Shown: piece by piece, positions 18,122 to 27,700 of the stretch
How positions within the stretch are numbered: the first letter of the stretch is position 1
How the letters are laid out: every line of letters begins with the position of its first letter
DNA from: Companilactobacillus nantensis DSM 16982
GTDB taxonomy: Bacteria; Bacillota; Bacilli; Lactobacillales; Lactobacillaceae
DNA length: 64,000 bases
Assembly (NCBI RefSeq): GCF_001435815.1
Contig: NZ_AZFV01000018.1
Coordinates: 1,124 to 65,123 of the forward strand
Reading direction: 5' to 3'
Made by a program: the position numbers and the translations under genes
The notes under the pieces: model-generated
What the model saw: only the letters and a program-made list of their open reading frames with translations
Databases searched by the model: none
What the model was told of the DNA's origin: nothing

Positions 18122-18457
18122 CTATTTAGTTGTATCTGTACCAAGTTGCATATTAGTTAGTGCTGTAATGGATTGCTTAATCTGTTCGATATCAGTACCT
18201 TGAGCAATAACCAAATTTGTTAGTTCTGTATTGGACTTTTGATTTTCTTCATCAGGTGTTAAACCTGTTGCGATATGAACCAATTTATTATCAGACTGTC
18301 TGACAGTCCAAATATAGGCTTGCTCAACTAAAAAGGCTGGATCACTCTCAACCAGTTTCCAGCCATCATACTTAGATTGCTTAATTGCTGCATCCTCATT
18401 TGTATCATTGACGTGGTTAACAGTACCATCGTCATTTAATGTAACTGCAATTTTCAT
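18122..18457 (-). CDS. Small tail/baseplate accessory protein
   Basis: 111 aa, preceded by AGGAGG, between the large tail protein and XkdX. The N-terminal half (beta-rich, MKIAVTLNDDGTVNHVN) and the helical C-terminal half (ELTNLVIAQGTDIEQIKQSI) are like the short proteins at this position in lactobacillus phages. No enzymatic motif. Confidence 0.6.
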   Translation of the reverse strand: MKIAVTLNDDGTVNHVNDTNEDAAIKQSKYDGWKLVESDPAFLVEQAYIWTVRQSDNKLVHIATGLTPDEENQKSNTELTNLVIAQGTDIEQIKQSITALTNMQLGTDTTK

Positions 18458-18470
18458 TTTTTACCTCCTG

Positions 18471-19661
18471 CTAGTTTTTGTATGGTGTGATTTTTGAAAT
18501 TGTTGGAATCCACGAAGAATTGTAATTAATTGGACTTCCCGATATAGTGTTTGACACCCCAAGTTTTATTGGAATATTAATTGATGCCTTAGAAATTTCA
18601 ATGTACGCGTCAGCTGGCGTTGATAAATAATCAAAATAATTAGCACCATCTTGCCACAATCCTGTATTAGTTTTAACCGTATATGTCAATTTAGTTCCAA
18701 TTGGATTAAAATATCCTGTCAAATCAAATCGGAATCCATTTATAAGCTTTTCCTTTGGAATTCTAACTGATCGTGTAGATAAGGCATTAAGCGCCGGAAT
18801 TCTTGTAGATCCAATAGAATTAGTGAAATATTCATCAAATGTAATTTCTATACCATCTAGTGAATTCTCAAGAAAATCTAATGCACCCGATAAAGAAATT
18901 TCTCCATTAGCTGAACCGGTAAAGAAATTAACTGTTTCCGGAATTTGTGCTACTGCTGGCTGTACTGAAAATGTAGCGATTGTATCAACAACAACATCAT
19001 AATTGGCACCCGTTGCACCTGCACTATCGCCGTCATTGTCATAGCCAATTATTGTTTCAATCTCAATGGTTTTATCATCGTTAAATGTTAGCAATAATTT
19101 AGGTACCTTTACATTTTTACCACTCAAATTTTCACCAATACCATTGATTGGAACCGTAACTTGCTTGCCAACTCCAAAATCACCGGCTTTAATATAAATT
19201 GGATATGGAGATGTTGTTGTGAAGTAACCATCTTTAACGATATTTGCGGGATCATAATTTAATTGAATATCGGTTGAATCGCCCTTTGTACCCTTATCAA
19301 AAGATGTCTTTTTTAAATGAATAAAGAATGTAAGACCATCGCCTACCATATTCATCTTTGAGCCCACATCGCGTAGTAGCGTTGCTTTAGTCACTGTCGT
19401 TGGATCAGATGGACCAGAATACAATAGATATCTTTCAGTAATTTCGCCGTTTGCTAATGAGCCAGCATAGTAATCTACTCCAGCTGATGGGTTATCAGGA
19501 ATATTTCCACCGCCGCTTGTACTACCTCCAGAAATATTCATAGTTACAACACCATCATCATCGGGCAAGAACGTTTTATCATTGCTTCGAATCACTTTAA
19601 TATTTTTCTTGTTTGCTTTATTGAAACCAATAATGGTTTCAGTTAGTTTATTTTCCGTCAT
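18471..19661 (-). CDS. Tail fibre / receptor-binding candidate
   Basis: 396 aa, beta-rich, with a glycine/serine linker near residue 45-55 (SGGSTSGGGN) after a short N-terminal attachment part. The long C-terminal part has no known domain. Position directly after the BppU-like gene (14-bp overlap) makes a receptor-binding or adhesin role at the baseplate tip likely. High divergence at this site is usual for host-range proteins. Confidence 0.6.
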   Translation of the reverse strand: MTENKLTETIIGFNKANKKNIKVIRSNDKTFLPDDDGVVTMNISGGSTSGGGNIPDNPSAGVDYYAGSLANGEITERYLLYSGPSDPTTVTKATLLRDVGSKMNMVGDGLTFFIHLKKTSFDKGTKGDSTDIQLNYDPANIVKDGYFTTTSPYPIYIKAGDFGVGKQVTVPINGIGENLSGKNVKVPKLLLTFNDDKTIEIETIIGYDNDGDSAGATGANYDVVVDTIATFSVQPAVAQIPETVNFFTGSANGEISLSGALDFLENSLDGIEITFDEYFTNSIGSTRIPALNALSTRSVRIPKEKLINGFRFDLTGYFNPIGTKLTYTVKTNTGLWQDGANYFDYLSTPADAYIEISKASINIPIKLGVSNTISGSPINYNSSWIPTISKITPYKN

Positions 19662-20685
19662 TTGTTACCTCCGTTTTATTCCAATCATCCAAAATTGCTT
19701 GAGCTTCATCACTAATAGGATCATTAACATCAATATCTCCAGACTTAATAAGTTCAATAACTGATGATTTCAAATTATCTTTACTAATTAAGTTGAGTTG
19801 GTCCATTTGTGCTTTTAAATTTGCTAGTGAAGTATTCAAACTAGTTTCAAAATCTGATTCTTTACCCTTAAGTCCATCTAAACCGGTATTTAAATCATTT
19901 AGTTTAGTATTCATAGCATCGGACTTAGTTGTTAATTCAGCAATTTCATCATCAAGTTTTTTCTTAAAATCAGCGATTGCCTTCATAACAACTTGGTCAA
20001 TAAAATTAATCATATAGCCAGTGTGTTTGTACGCTGCATTCGTTAATTGGCCAATATTAAACAATGACCTTTGCATTTCTGAAATGTAAAATGCCATAGG
20101 ACGTGGGAATGCTACGTTATTAGGAATGATGTGTAAATCAAAATCTAATGTCATAGCCGTGGTAGTTCTGTCTTCGCTTTCAATTACTAATTGAACTGTA
20201 TGATATTTACCAGCCGTTAAAGCTACTGCTTCTTCTGGTTTCCAATGAAGTTCGCCAATATTAGCGTCAGTTGTATCAATATTTTCATCTGTTGAAATCA
20301 AATGCCATTGTGAATCATATCCACGAATTGAAAACATCTTGTATTGAGAAAAGTCAGCTGGTTTTGCTCCATCCAATACCGTCATATTAATTTCATATGA
20401 ACTTGCTTCACCTTGTCTCAAGAACGCTACTGGTAAAATTCTAGCTTTAGTAGCAGGATTAACAATGGTTTGAGGCGTAATATGGTCACTCTCGTCATCA
20501 GTTTGGGAATGTGGTAAATAAAAAGCCTTGCTATGTTGTAGGTTAAATAGCAAAGGCTGTTCTAATGGTATATCAGGTTCAATTTTGTCATATGGTTCTT
20601 CATATTCAGCATTGTTGTCTGAATAATTCAAAGGTGGTAATTGTGAATCTTGTGCTTGTGTATTTTTAATATCTGAATCGGTCAT
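19648..20685 (-). CDS. Baseplate upper protein (BppU N-terminal domain) with coiled coil
   Basis: 345 aa. Residues about 45-190 match the BppU N-terminal beta domain that caps the tail (ARILPVAFLRQGEASSYEI, YHTVQLVIESED). A long helical coiled coil (about 230-320, e.g. LDDEIAELTTKSDAMNTKLN) follows. The C-terminus carries DVNDPISDEAQAILDDWNK, a motif repeated at the end of the next upstream protein. It probably anchors the receptor-binding proteins to the baseplate. Confidence 0.75.
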   Translation of the reverse strand: MTDSDIKNTQAQDSQLPPLNYSDNNAEYEEPYDKIEPDIPLEQPLLFNLQHSKAFYLPHSQTDDESDHITPQTIVNPATKARILPVAFLRQGEASSYEINMTVLDGAKPADFSQYKMFSIRGYDSQWHLISTDENIDTTDANIGELHWKPEEAVALTAGKYHTVQLVIESEDRTTTAMTLDFDLHIIPNNVAFPRPMAFYISEMQRSLFNIGQLTNAAYKHTGYMINFIDQVVMKAIADFKKKLDDEIAELTTKSDAMNTKLNDLNTGLDGLKGKESDFETSLNTSLANLKAQMDQLNLISKDNLKSSVIELIKSGDIDVNDPISDEAQAILDDWNKTEVTNDGK

Positions 20686-20699
20686 TTATTTACCTCCTT

Positions 20700-21347
20700 T
20701 TATTTATTCCAATCATCTAAAATTTGTTGTGCTTCTGGTGTCACCTTATCGTTAACATCAATATTTGTCGGCATTTGATCACTGCGAGACGGATTATGAA
20801 ATGTTCCAATAACAGTATCGTTAGGTAATCGTCTTCGAATATTACCAATTTGGGTATCTTGATTTTTAAACATTTCGTCAATTTCTTCTTTTTTATAATA
20901 TTGAGTTGAGAATTTACTTAAAAATTCTGCGGTTTTAACTGAAATGATAGTTTCAACAAATCCTTTAAAGTCACTCAAAGTATCCTTGAGCTTTACAAAG
21001 AAGTTTCTTTGATTAGTTTCATATTCATACAGTGAATTAATAGATTTTTGAATCTGATCACTGTTGTTGTTGAAACTGTCTTTAGAATTGCTATCAATAA
21101 CTCCATTCCATTTATCCAAATCAACATTGTGCCAGTAATTCGGAAGGTCTGGTACTGATGGAAATACTGTTTCATCAGTTACAGCTGTAAAATTAAAAAC
21201 TTCTGAATCAGTGTTGCCCTCACTATTTTGTTTTGAAATAATTACTTTTTCACCATTGTCTAAACTTAAAGCTGAGGTCTTCCCATCTTTCGATTTCAAA
21301 CTGAGATTTGGAAATTCTGAATTCACTACTTTATCTGGTAAATACAA
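20700..21347 (-). CDS. Baseplate protein with C-terminal EAQxILDDWNK motif
   Basis: 215 aa from a TTG start at 21347, with an AAAGG-type RBS and only 4 nt after the previous stop. The middle is helical (SINSLYEYETNQRNFFVKLK); the end reads DVNDKVTPEAQQILDDWNK, nearly the same as in the BppU-like protein. No catalytic motif. Probably a structural baseplate part. Confidence 0.6.
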   Translation of the reverse strand: MYLPDKVVNSEFPNLSLKSKDGKTSALSLDNGEKVIISKQNSEGNTDSEVFNFTAVTDETVFPSVPDLPNYWHNVDLDKWNGVIDSNSKDSFNNNSDQIQKSINSLYEYETNQRNFFVKLKDTLSDFKGFVETIISVKTAEFLSKFSTQYYKKEEIDEMFKNQDTQIGNIRRRLPNDTVIGTFHNPSRSDQMPTNIDVNDKVTPEAQQILDDWNK

Positions 21348-21351
21348 TTAA

Positions 21352-21678
21352 TCACACCCTTTCTTTGATATCAGACAATACTCCGCCTGAAATCTCGTAA
21401 TAATAATTAGTAGTTAATATTTCTATAACTCCATTCTTCGAATCTACAAAAACAGCCTGTAAATATCCTTTCGGAATATTTGCGGGCTTATTCAACGTGT
21501 TCTCGTCAAAATAAAAAGGACCAGAAGTATTAACTAACTTCATGTCCTTAATGTATGTTGCATATTGATTATTAATCAATGAATTAATATGTTTATCTAA
21601 ATCCACAACTGCTAAGTAATGCGTTTGTGGATAATAATATTGACCACTTTCATCTGGCAGCCTATATATTGGTTCCAT
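21352..21678 (-). CDS. Small baseplate-region hypothetical protein
   Basis: 108 aa, overlapping the tail-tip gene stop by one base, which indicates coupling. Contains YRLPDESGQYYYPQTH and VFVDSKNGVIEIL. Not recognised. Position suggests a tail-tip component. Confidence 0.6.
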   Translation of the reverse strand: MEPIYRLPDESGQYYYPQTHYLAVVDLDKHINSLINNQYATYIKDMKLVNTSGPFYFDENTLNKPANIPKGYLQAVFVDSKNGVIEILTTNYYYEISGGVLSDIKERV

Positions 21679-22594
21679 TAAACTTCTCCTATCTTTCTAG
21701 GTAAAAACGGACTAGCAATAATACCATTTGAAATAGAAATAGCACCATTGTATCTTGCATTGGACAATGAATTTTGAATAGATAACTCGTAATCTGATAG
21801 CGTCTGAGTAGTGTTATTTAAAGTTACCTCATACATATTGGAGTAACTTAAAGGATTATATTTGACACTTACAACTGTTACCCAAGTAGTAAAGCTTTCA
21901 GGTTGAATATCACAATAAACCATATCTCCAATTTTAAAAGTATCATCACCAGAATAAGTTAATGTGATATCTACAGTCGGCTCTATCTTCATCTGAGATA
22001 AAGCGTATTTTCTCATCTCCTCCGGGTCTTCAATATCATTATTTGTTATTGCCGGTCCCGGACGTTCGCCCCATTCTTGAATTGATTTTTCATCTCTAAT
22101 AATGAATGGTTGAAAGTAGTCCGTAGAATGGTCGTCAGCTGTATCATCATCGGATTTTTTAACCTCTGTCGGTTCGACATCTGTGTCACCCGTAAATACA
22201 AAATCATCTGAACAAACCCATTCATTCGTAGCAACTCTATACCAAGTCTTCCCACCTGCTCCATCAGTGATTTCACCGTTAATTTTCCATTGAGTACCAT
22301 TAGTTAATTTTCGACCAACTTCATGCTGTGGAGTCCATGGTGAATCATAGATAATTGATTCTGTTGGAGTTACTTCTGATGGTTCAACATCTGACTTACC
22401 GGAAAAATCTAATTGATCTTGAATGACCCATTGATTAGTTCCGACTTGATACCAAGATTTGCCCTGTGCACCATCTGAAACGGAAGCATTAATCAACCAT
22501 TGCGAACTGGCAGGTAATGTTCTACCCGTTTTATTTTGCGGTGTAAACGGTGAATCGTATACATAAACAATTGAGGTATCGTCCTTAGAATCAC
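21678..22594 (-). CDS. Tail-tip (Tal) protein, C-terminal half with two surface-type repeats
   Basis: The most likely start is the ATG at 22594 (MSDSKDD), which overlaps the stop of the previous gene as ATGAGTGA. Two repeats follow (IYDSPWTPQHEVGRKLTNGT...WYRVATNEWV type). The rest (RPGPAITNNDIEDPEEMRKYALSQM; FKIGDMVYCDIQPESF) is the C-terminal part normally found in one-piece Prophage_tail proteins. So the usual single Tal protein is divided into two translationally coupled halves here. A frame opening upstream to 22670 has no RBS. Confidence 0.75.
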
Positions 22595-23913
22595 TCATCT
22601 GACTTGTCACTGTCCTTACTAGAATCGGTATCCTTATCAGTTTCAGGAGCTTTAACAGTTCCCTGTCCACTTACAGGAGTAATAGTGTGGTCTTCCGGTT
22701 TCACACTTCCATCTTTATCAAAGTTAATATATTGAGAATCGACCCATTGATTAGTGGCAACTTCATAATAAGTTATATCATTAACAACTTTTTTATTATT
22801 AATTGCCCATGTAGTCCCATTATTTAAATGATTAACTACCGAATCAGGCTTCAATGGGTCACTAAGTACAGGAGCACCACCAGTTACCATAGTGTTTACA
22901 GTACCTACTGCATTACCGACGGGTAGAACTTTACCACCAGAAGTGTCTTCTTTTAATGAATCTGTGGAAGTCTTAATGGTTCCTTGTCCTGTCACTTCCG
23001 TAATGATGTGATTTTCAGGTTGTACATCCCCATTCTTATCAAACACAATATATTTTTCGTTGACCCAACCATTAGTTGAAACTCTGTACCACATTTCTCC
23101 ATTGGCCACTACCTTAGAATCCATAACCCATTTAGTACCATTTGGTAAATTCTGAACTGTATTAGTAGGCTTGTTAGGATCATCAACGACAGGTGCTCCA
23201 TTAGCCTCCATTGTATTAATGGTTCCAATGGCTGTACCAACCGGTGATGTGACTGGTGCGTTGGTCTTACCATACACACGGGCAATGTTTTGAATCTCTG
23301 TTGTATCAATATTTGCTGTAAAGGTAGGTGTATCGTGGATATATCTAAACGACTTATTAACTTTATGCTGCCAATCTTTTAATGGCATTAAAGTAATAAA
23401 TTTGTTGTCAGCAACTACTACTAAATTGAACTTTTCAATACAATCATTGATGCATTCAAGACCTGATTTCTCGCCGTAATCTGTAAACGTAACAGTTTCA
23501 GTGCTATTTGAAACTTTCCAAGTAAACCCATGATTACCGAGTTCATTTTTATCAAAAACGAAGCTCATCAAATCGTTGGCTGAAAGTTTCTTGGTTCCAT
23601 TGATTTTGTCATATTGATAAACATATTGGCAGTCAAACCAGATGTGAGTTGCTGAAACTGTTCGTTTCAAGTCATAACCCTCATCATCTTTCTCTGCTTG
23701 CTTAATACGATATTTTTGACCATCAAACACAATGTAATTTTCATTTTGTAACAATTGATATCCGATACTGCCGTCGTTGATAGCCGTGAAATCAATTTGA
23801 TTTGTCTTATTCATTTCTTCTGAATTACTTAACGAATCTCTATCAATACAAGTAAGTGTTTCATCATACTTTCCATCTCTATCTTGAACTCTATACTTTT
23901 TAAAATTAATCAT
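22591..23913 (-). CDS. Tail-tip (Tal) protein, N-terminal half with two repeats
   Basis: 440 aa. The N-terminal 220 residues fit the prophage endopeptidase-tail / Tal hub fold (CIDRDSLSNSEEMNKTNQIDF, VSATHIWFDCQYVYQ). Two repeats of about 90 aa follow (VGTAIGTINTMEANGAPV... and VGNAVGTVNTMVTGGAPV...), each with a WYRVSTNGWV / YYEVATNQWV signature. It ends in a Ser/Asp/Lys tail (DKDTDSSKDSDKSDE) where the next gene starts. It overlaps Dit by 4 bp. Confidence 0.8.
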   Translation of the reverse strand: MINFKKYRVQDRDGKYDETLTCIDRDSLSNSEEMNKTNQIDFTAINDGSIGYQLLQNENYIVFDGQKYRIKQAEKDDEGYDLKRTVSATHIWFDCQYVYQYDKINGTKKLSANDLMSFVFDKNELGNHGFTWKVSNSTETVTFTDYGEKSGLECINDCIEKFNLVVVADNKFITLMPLKDWQHKVNKSFRYIHDTPTFTANIDTTEIQNIARVYGKTNAPVTSPVGTAIGTINTMEANGAPVVDDPNKPTNTVQNLPNGTKWVMDSKVVANGEMWYRVSTNGWVNEKYIVFDKNGDVQPENHIITEVTGQGTIKTSTDSLKEDTSGGKVLPVGNAVGTVNTMVTGGAPVLSDPLKPDSVVNHLNNGTTWAINNKKVVNDITYYEVATNQWVDSQYINFDKDGSVKPEDHTITPVSGQGTVKAPETDKDTDSSKDSDKSDE

Positions 23914-24767
23914 AGATATATAAAAGGAAAATCAAACGTGACAGTGCCGCTAAACCCTGTCAAATTTAAATCATTCCAGCCTTTCTTTAGATTAATATGG
24001 CCGTGATTGGTATCTATTTCACAGGAATCTCCATTTAACAAAGGGTGCACACCTTTTAAAATCAAAGAATCGTCTGATGAAATATTCGAGTTCATTGAGA
24101 AAACATCATCTGTTGTTGTATTGGTTAAGGTAGGACTCCCTGAACCTTTAAAAATAATATTCAACTCATGATTCTGTTCATACGGTTGTATGTCAAAATC
24201 ACTAGGATTGTAAATTTTTAAAGTTCCTTGAGAGTGAGTGTAATTAAGGTTGGTAGTTGAAAGATTTAAATTGTTAGAAATCAAATCTTCCTTATTTAAA
24301 TCAATTGGAAAATCAGTTGATCTAACTACTGAATAAACATAGGCACTAGGAATATCAAATTCCACAGAGAAAGTCTTATCGTAAAAACCAACATCTGTAT
24401 AAGAAAATGGCTTAGGTATGCCATAAAAGCATCGACCGATATCGTATGTTTGACGAACTCTTACCAAATCACGATTAAAGAATTTATTATAAAATTCATG
24501 GAATCGGCTTTCTAAGTCAGTTCCATCGTCAACTCTCATCAAAAAGTCAGCTTTAGCGGTGCGTGAGGTGTACAACACAGGACCAGTTTGAACTTGTCCA
24601 TCAACACCTGTATTGGTCTTTAAGTTAGAGACCGTCTGTGGTGAACTAATTGTTAGTCTAGTAAAAATCAAATCATGATAATTACTAATCTCAAATTCAT
24701 TTTGTCCATCAGACTTAATTAATAATGAATTCTGTCTATAATGCCCGTCTGATAATCTTTTAGGCAA
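23910..24767 (-). CDS. Distal tail protein (Dit)
   Basis: 285 aa from TTG 24767, 8 nt after GGAGG inside the end of the tape measure gene. The N-terminal part (GQNEFEISNYHDLIFTRL, YTSRTAKADFLMRV) matches the siphophage Dit/tail-component fold, with a C-terminal galectin-like part. Its place between tape measure and Tal is the standard Dit position. Confidence 0.82.
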   Translation of the reverse strand: MPKRLSDGHYRQNSLLIKSDGQNEFEISNYHDLIFTRLTISSPQTVSNLKTNTGVDGQVQTGPVLYTSRTAKADFLMRVDDGTDLESRFHEFYNKFFNRDLVRVRQTYDIGRCFYGIPKPFSYTDVGFYDKTFSVEFDIPSAYVYSVVRSTDFPIDLNKEDLISNNLNLSTTNLNYTHSQGTLKIYNPSDFDIQPYEQNHELNIIFKGSGSPTLTNTTTDDVFSMNSNISSDDSLILKGVHPLLNGDSCEIDTNHGHINLKKGWNDLNLTGFSGTVTFDFPFIYL

Positions 24768-27700
24768 ATGCTGTACCTCCTTTTCCTTGGAATTTAGTCA
24801 TTTTACGATTTTGTAAACTTACTTTATCTAGCATATTAGATATGTCATTCAATGATGTTCCACCATTTGAACTATCAGTTGCTAAGGAACCATCTGCAAT
24901 CTTGCCCAATAGCTTAACCATGACTTGTGTCATCATTAATTGTTGTTGTTGGTTACTCTCGACTCTAGTTGTATCAACATTGGTGTTATTGACTGTTTCA
25001 TCAGCTCCACCAATTGTATTCTTAGCCTGTTGTAGAATCTGAATAGCTCTCATTTTATTGTTCAATGGAATCATAACTTCTGGTCCAGCTTCGCCACCGA
25101 TAATACTTGTTGGCTTAGTAATAAAACCACCGTCGTACATCAATCTTGGACCACTAGGACCACTGGCTGAACCTCTCCATTCGCCATACTTGCCGTTGTA
25201 ACCCATCCCCATATCTGTGCGCCAAGTTGCATCATTGAACAATGCAATCAATTGGTCTAAAGGATTGTGGATATTAGTGTGTCCCGGCATAGCGTAATTT
25301 AAGAATGTTGGCATAATATACTGCAAAATACCAGTTGATGGATGTCCAGCTTTAGCATTACTATCCCAATTGTTAGTAACATTAGGATCACCACCTGATT
25401 CGTTAGCAATGATACGTTCAATCATATCAACGTTAAAATCAGTTATTTTTTGGTGCATATAAGCAGCAGCTGCTTTAATCATTGGGCCGTAGGCTTTAGC
25501 AGGTCTAGCACCTCCACCACCTGAAAAGTCCATATCTGCAAGCGTCTTTTTAAATGGTTCAGCAATCGCCTTTAGAAAACCATTTGACAAAGCATTACCG
25601 AAACGACTAATAAACTCATTCCCATTAAAAGAAACAGCTGCAAAATACGGCTTCTTTAAAAATGGAACTGGGTCTTTTTTTAGTTCATCTAAATGTTCAA
25701 AAACATAGTCAGTCATATCTTCGGATGTCTTTGATGTTTCACCTTTACCAGTAGCATGGTGTGGGAGGTTAGCAACCATTCCCATAAATTGTTCCGATAA
25801 ATGGTGTGGAAGGATAGCTGTGTCAGCACCAAGGTAACGAACTTCTTCACCTTTTAAGCCAACTGGATAAATTCCATTTTGCTTATCATAGGCTAGTTCA
25901 TATCCTTGTTCACCAACAACAGCTAAGTTGCCGCCGGGAGTACCAGCAGTACCAACAGCATATTTGGCTAGGTTGAGCGACTTGCCACCAAAATCAGTGA
26001 TAACAGAGTTAACTCCACCAATACCTTTGTTAACTTCTGAAATAACCTTACTTAGGGATTTACTTGCAAGCCCCGGTAGTGAATTGAAAGCACTCTTAAA
26101 TGAACTAGTTACAGATGTTAGCCACCCACTCCATTTGTTCAAATAATCGCTAGTAAAACTAGTTTCTTTCTTTGAAATGGAGTTCATTTTCGAGCTGTAA
26201 TTACTTACAACTTTAGCTAATGCATCCTTTTCATCAGAAGCTGTATTAGCCCAAACATCTTTCCATGACTTATCAAAATTAGTTTTGAATGACTTTAAAG
26301 CGTCCACAATGTTATCTGTATCAGTCTTGAAATCCTTGTCAAAGGTAACATTAGATGTAGCCTTGTTTGCATCAGTTATTTGGGCTTTCAAAATCTTACC
26401 GATATTATATTTGTTCAAAGTATCAGTTAGGTTTTGAATATCATCGTTCAATTTTGCGAATGGATCAGACTTAGCATATGTCTTAGTAAACTTGTTTAAT
26501 TCTTCAAAAGCCTTTTGAACCGTTTTGATTGGTTTAGCGAAATTATTCCATGTCTTAGTATCAGACTTAATAGACGTAGTCATGCTTTTAAGCTCACTTG
26601 CAAGATTATTCTTCTTTAAGTCTTTACCCATCTTATTTAAAAGACCGGCTACGTCGTTATCCTTTAGCGTCTTTTTAAGTTTAGGAATATCAGCATTTAA
26701 GGCTTTGAATGGATCATCCTTCATTGACTTAGTGAAAGAATTCAAAGTTTTAAATGAATTGCCGATATCCTTAATTGGCTTTGCAATTCCAGAGCATTTT
26801 TTAGATGAACCTTGAACAGATTTATCAATCTTAGAAAGTTCTTTAGCAGGGCTATTATTCTTTAAAAACTTCTTTAAATCAGAAAGAGCATCTTCATAAT
26901 CTTTAATAGCCGGAACCATATCTTTAACATTCTTTATGTCTGTTTTAGATACGTGAGTGGTTGCCACATCCTCAATAGCCTTTGAAGTAGAAGTTTTTTT
27001 AGTAGATGGTGAATTAATACTATCTTTAGCCTTTTTCGCACGCTTGGCTAATGCTTCGTACTTTTTAACATCTGCCTCAGCTTTCTTAATCTGCTTTAAA
27101 TCTTGTCCTTGTTCATCAGCACTAATACCGGGTGTTAGCATACTGCTCTTAAATCTATCAGCGCGTTTCTTAGCTGATTCGGCTAATTGGTCGTAATACT
27201 TATTAGTTCCCTTTTTAGCTGTAGGATCATCCGGATGATAAAGCCACTTTTGAAAAGCAGGTGCGGCCGATTTACCAAGTTGGTCACCAATAGTTGCACC
27301 TAAAGTAGCGCCTGGCGCTCCGCCTAGAATACCACCAATACCAGCTCCTAATGTGGTACCAATAGCACCACCTATTCCCTCAACCTGTTTGCTTTTACTC
27401 TTGGTATTTAATGAGTCAAAAATATCTTTACCTGCTATTGCAGCACTCATAGCAAGTGATAATCTACCACCCCATGTTGTACCTAACTCTGAAATATTAT
27501 TCCCGACTGTACCTGAACCAAGTTTAGAAGTAATACCTTTATTAATATTTGTACCAGCATTCTCACCGACTTCACTAGCGGCTTGTTCAATACCAGAATG
27601 ATTTAATTTCTTTTTAAGACCATCCAAAGAATCAGTAACATCATTAATTTTTACAGCAAAATTAGCAGCTTTATCAGCCACCCAAATGCCAGCTAATAAA

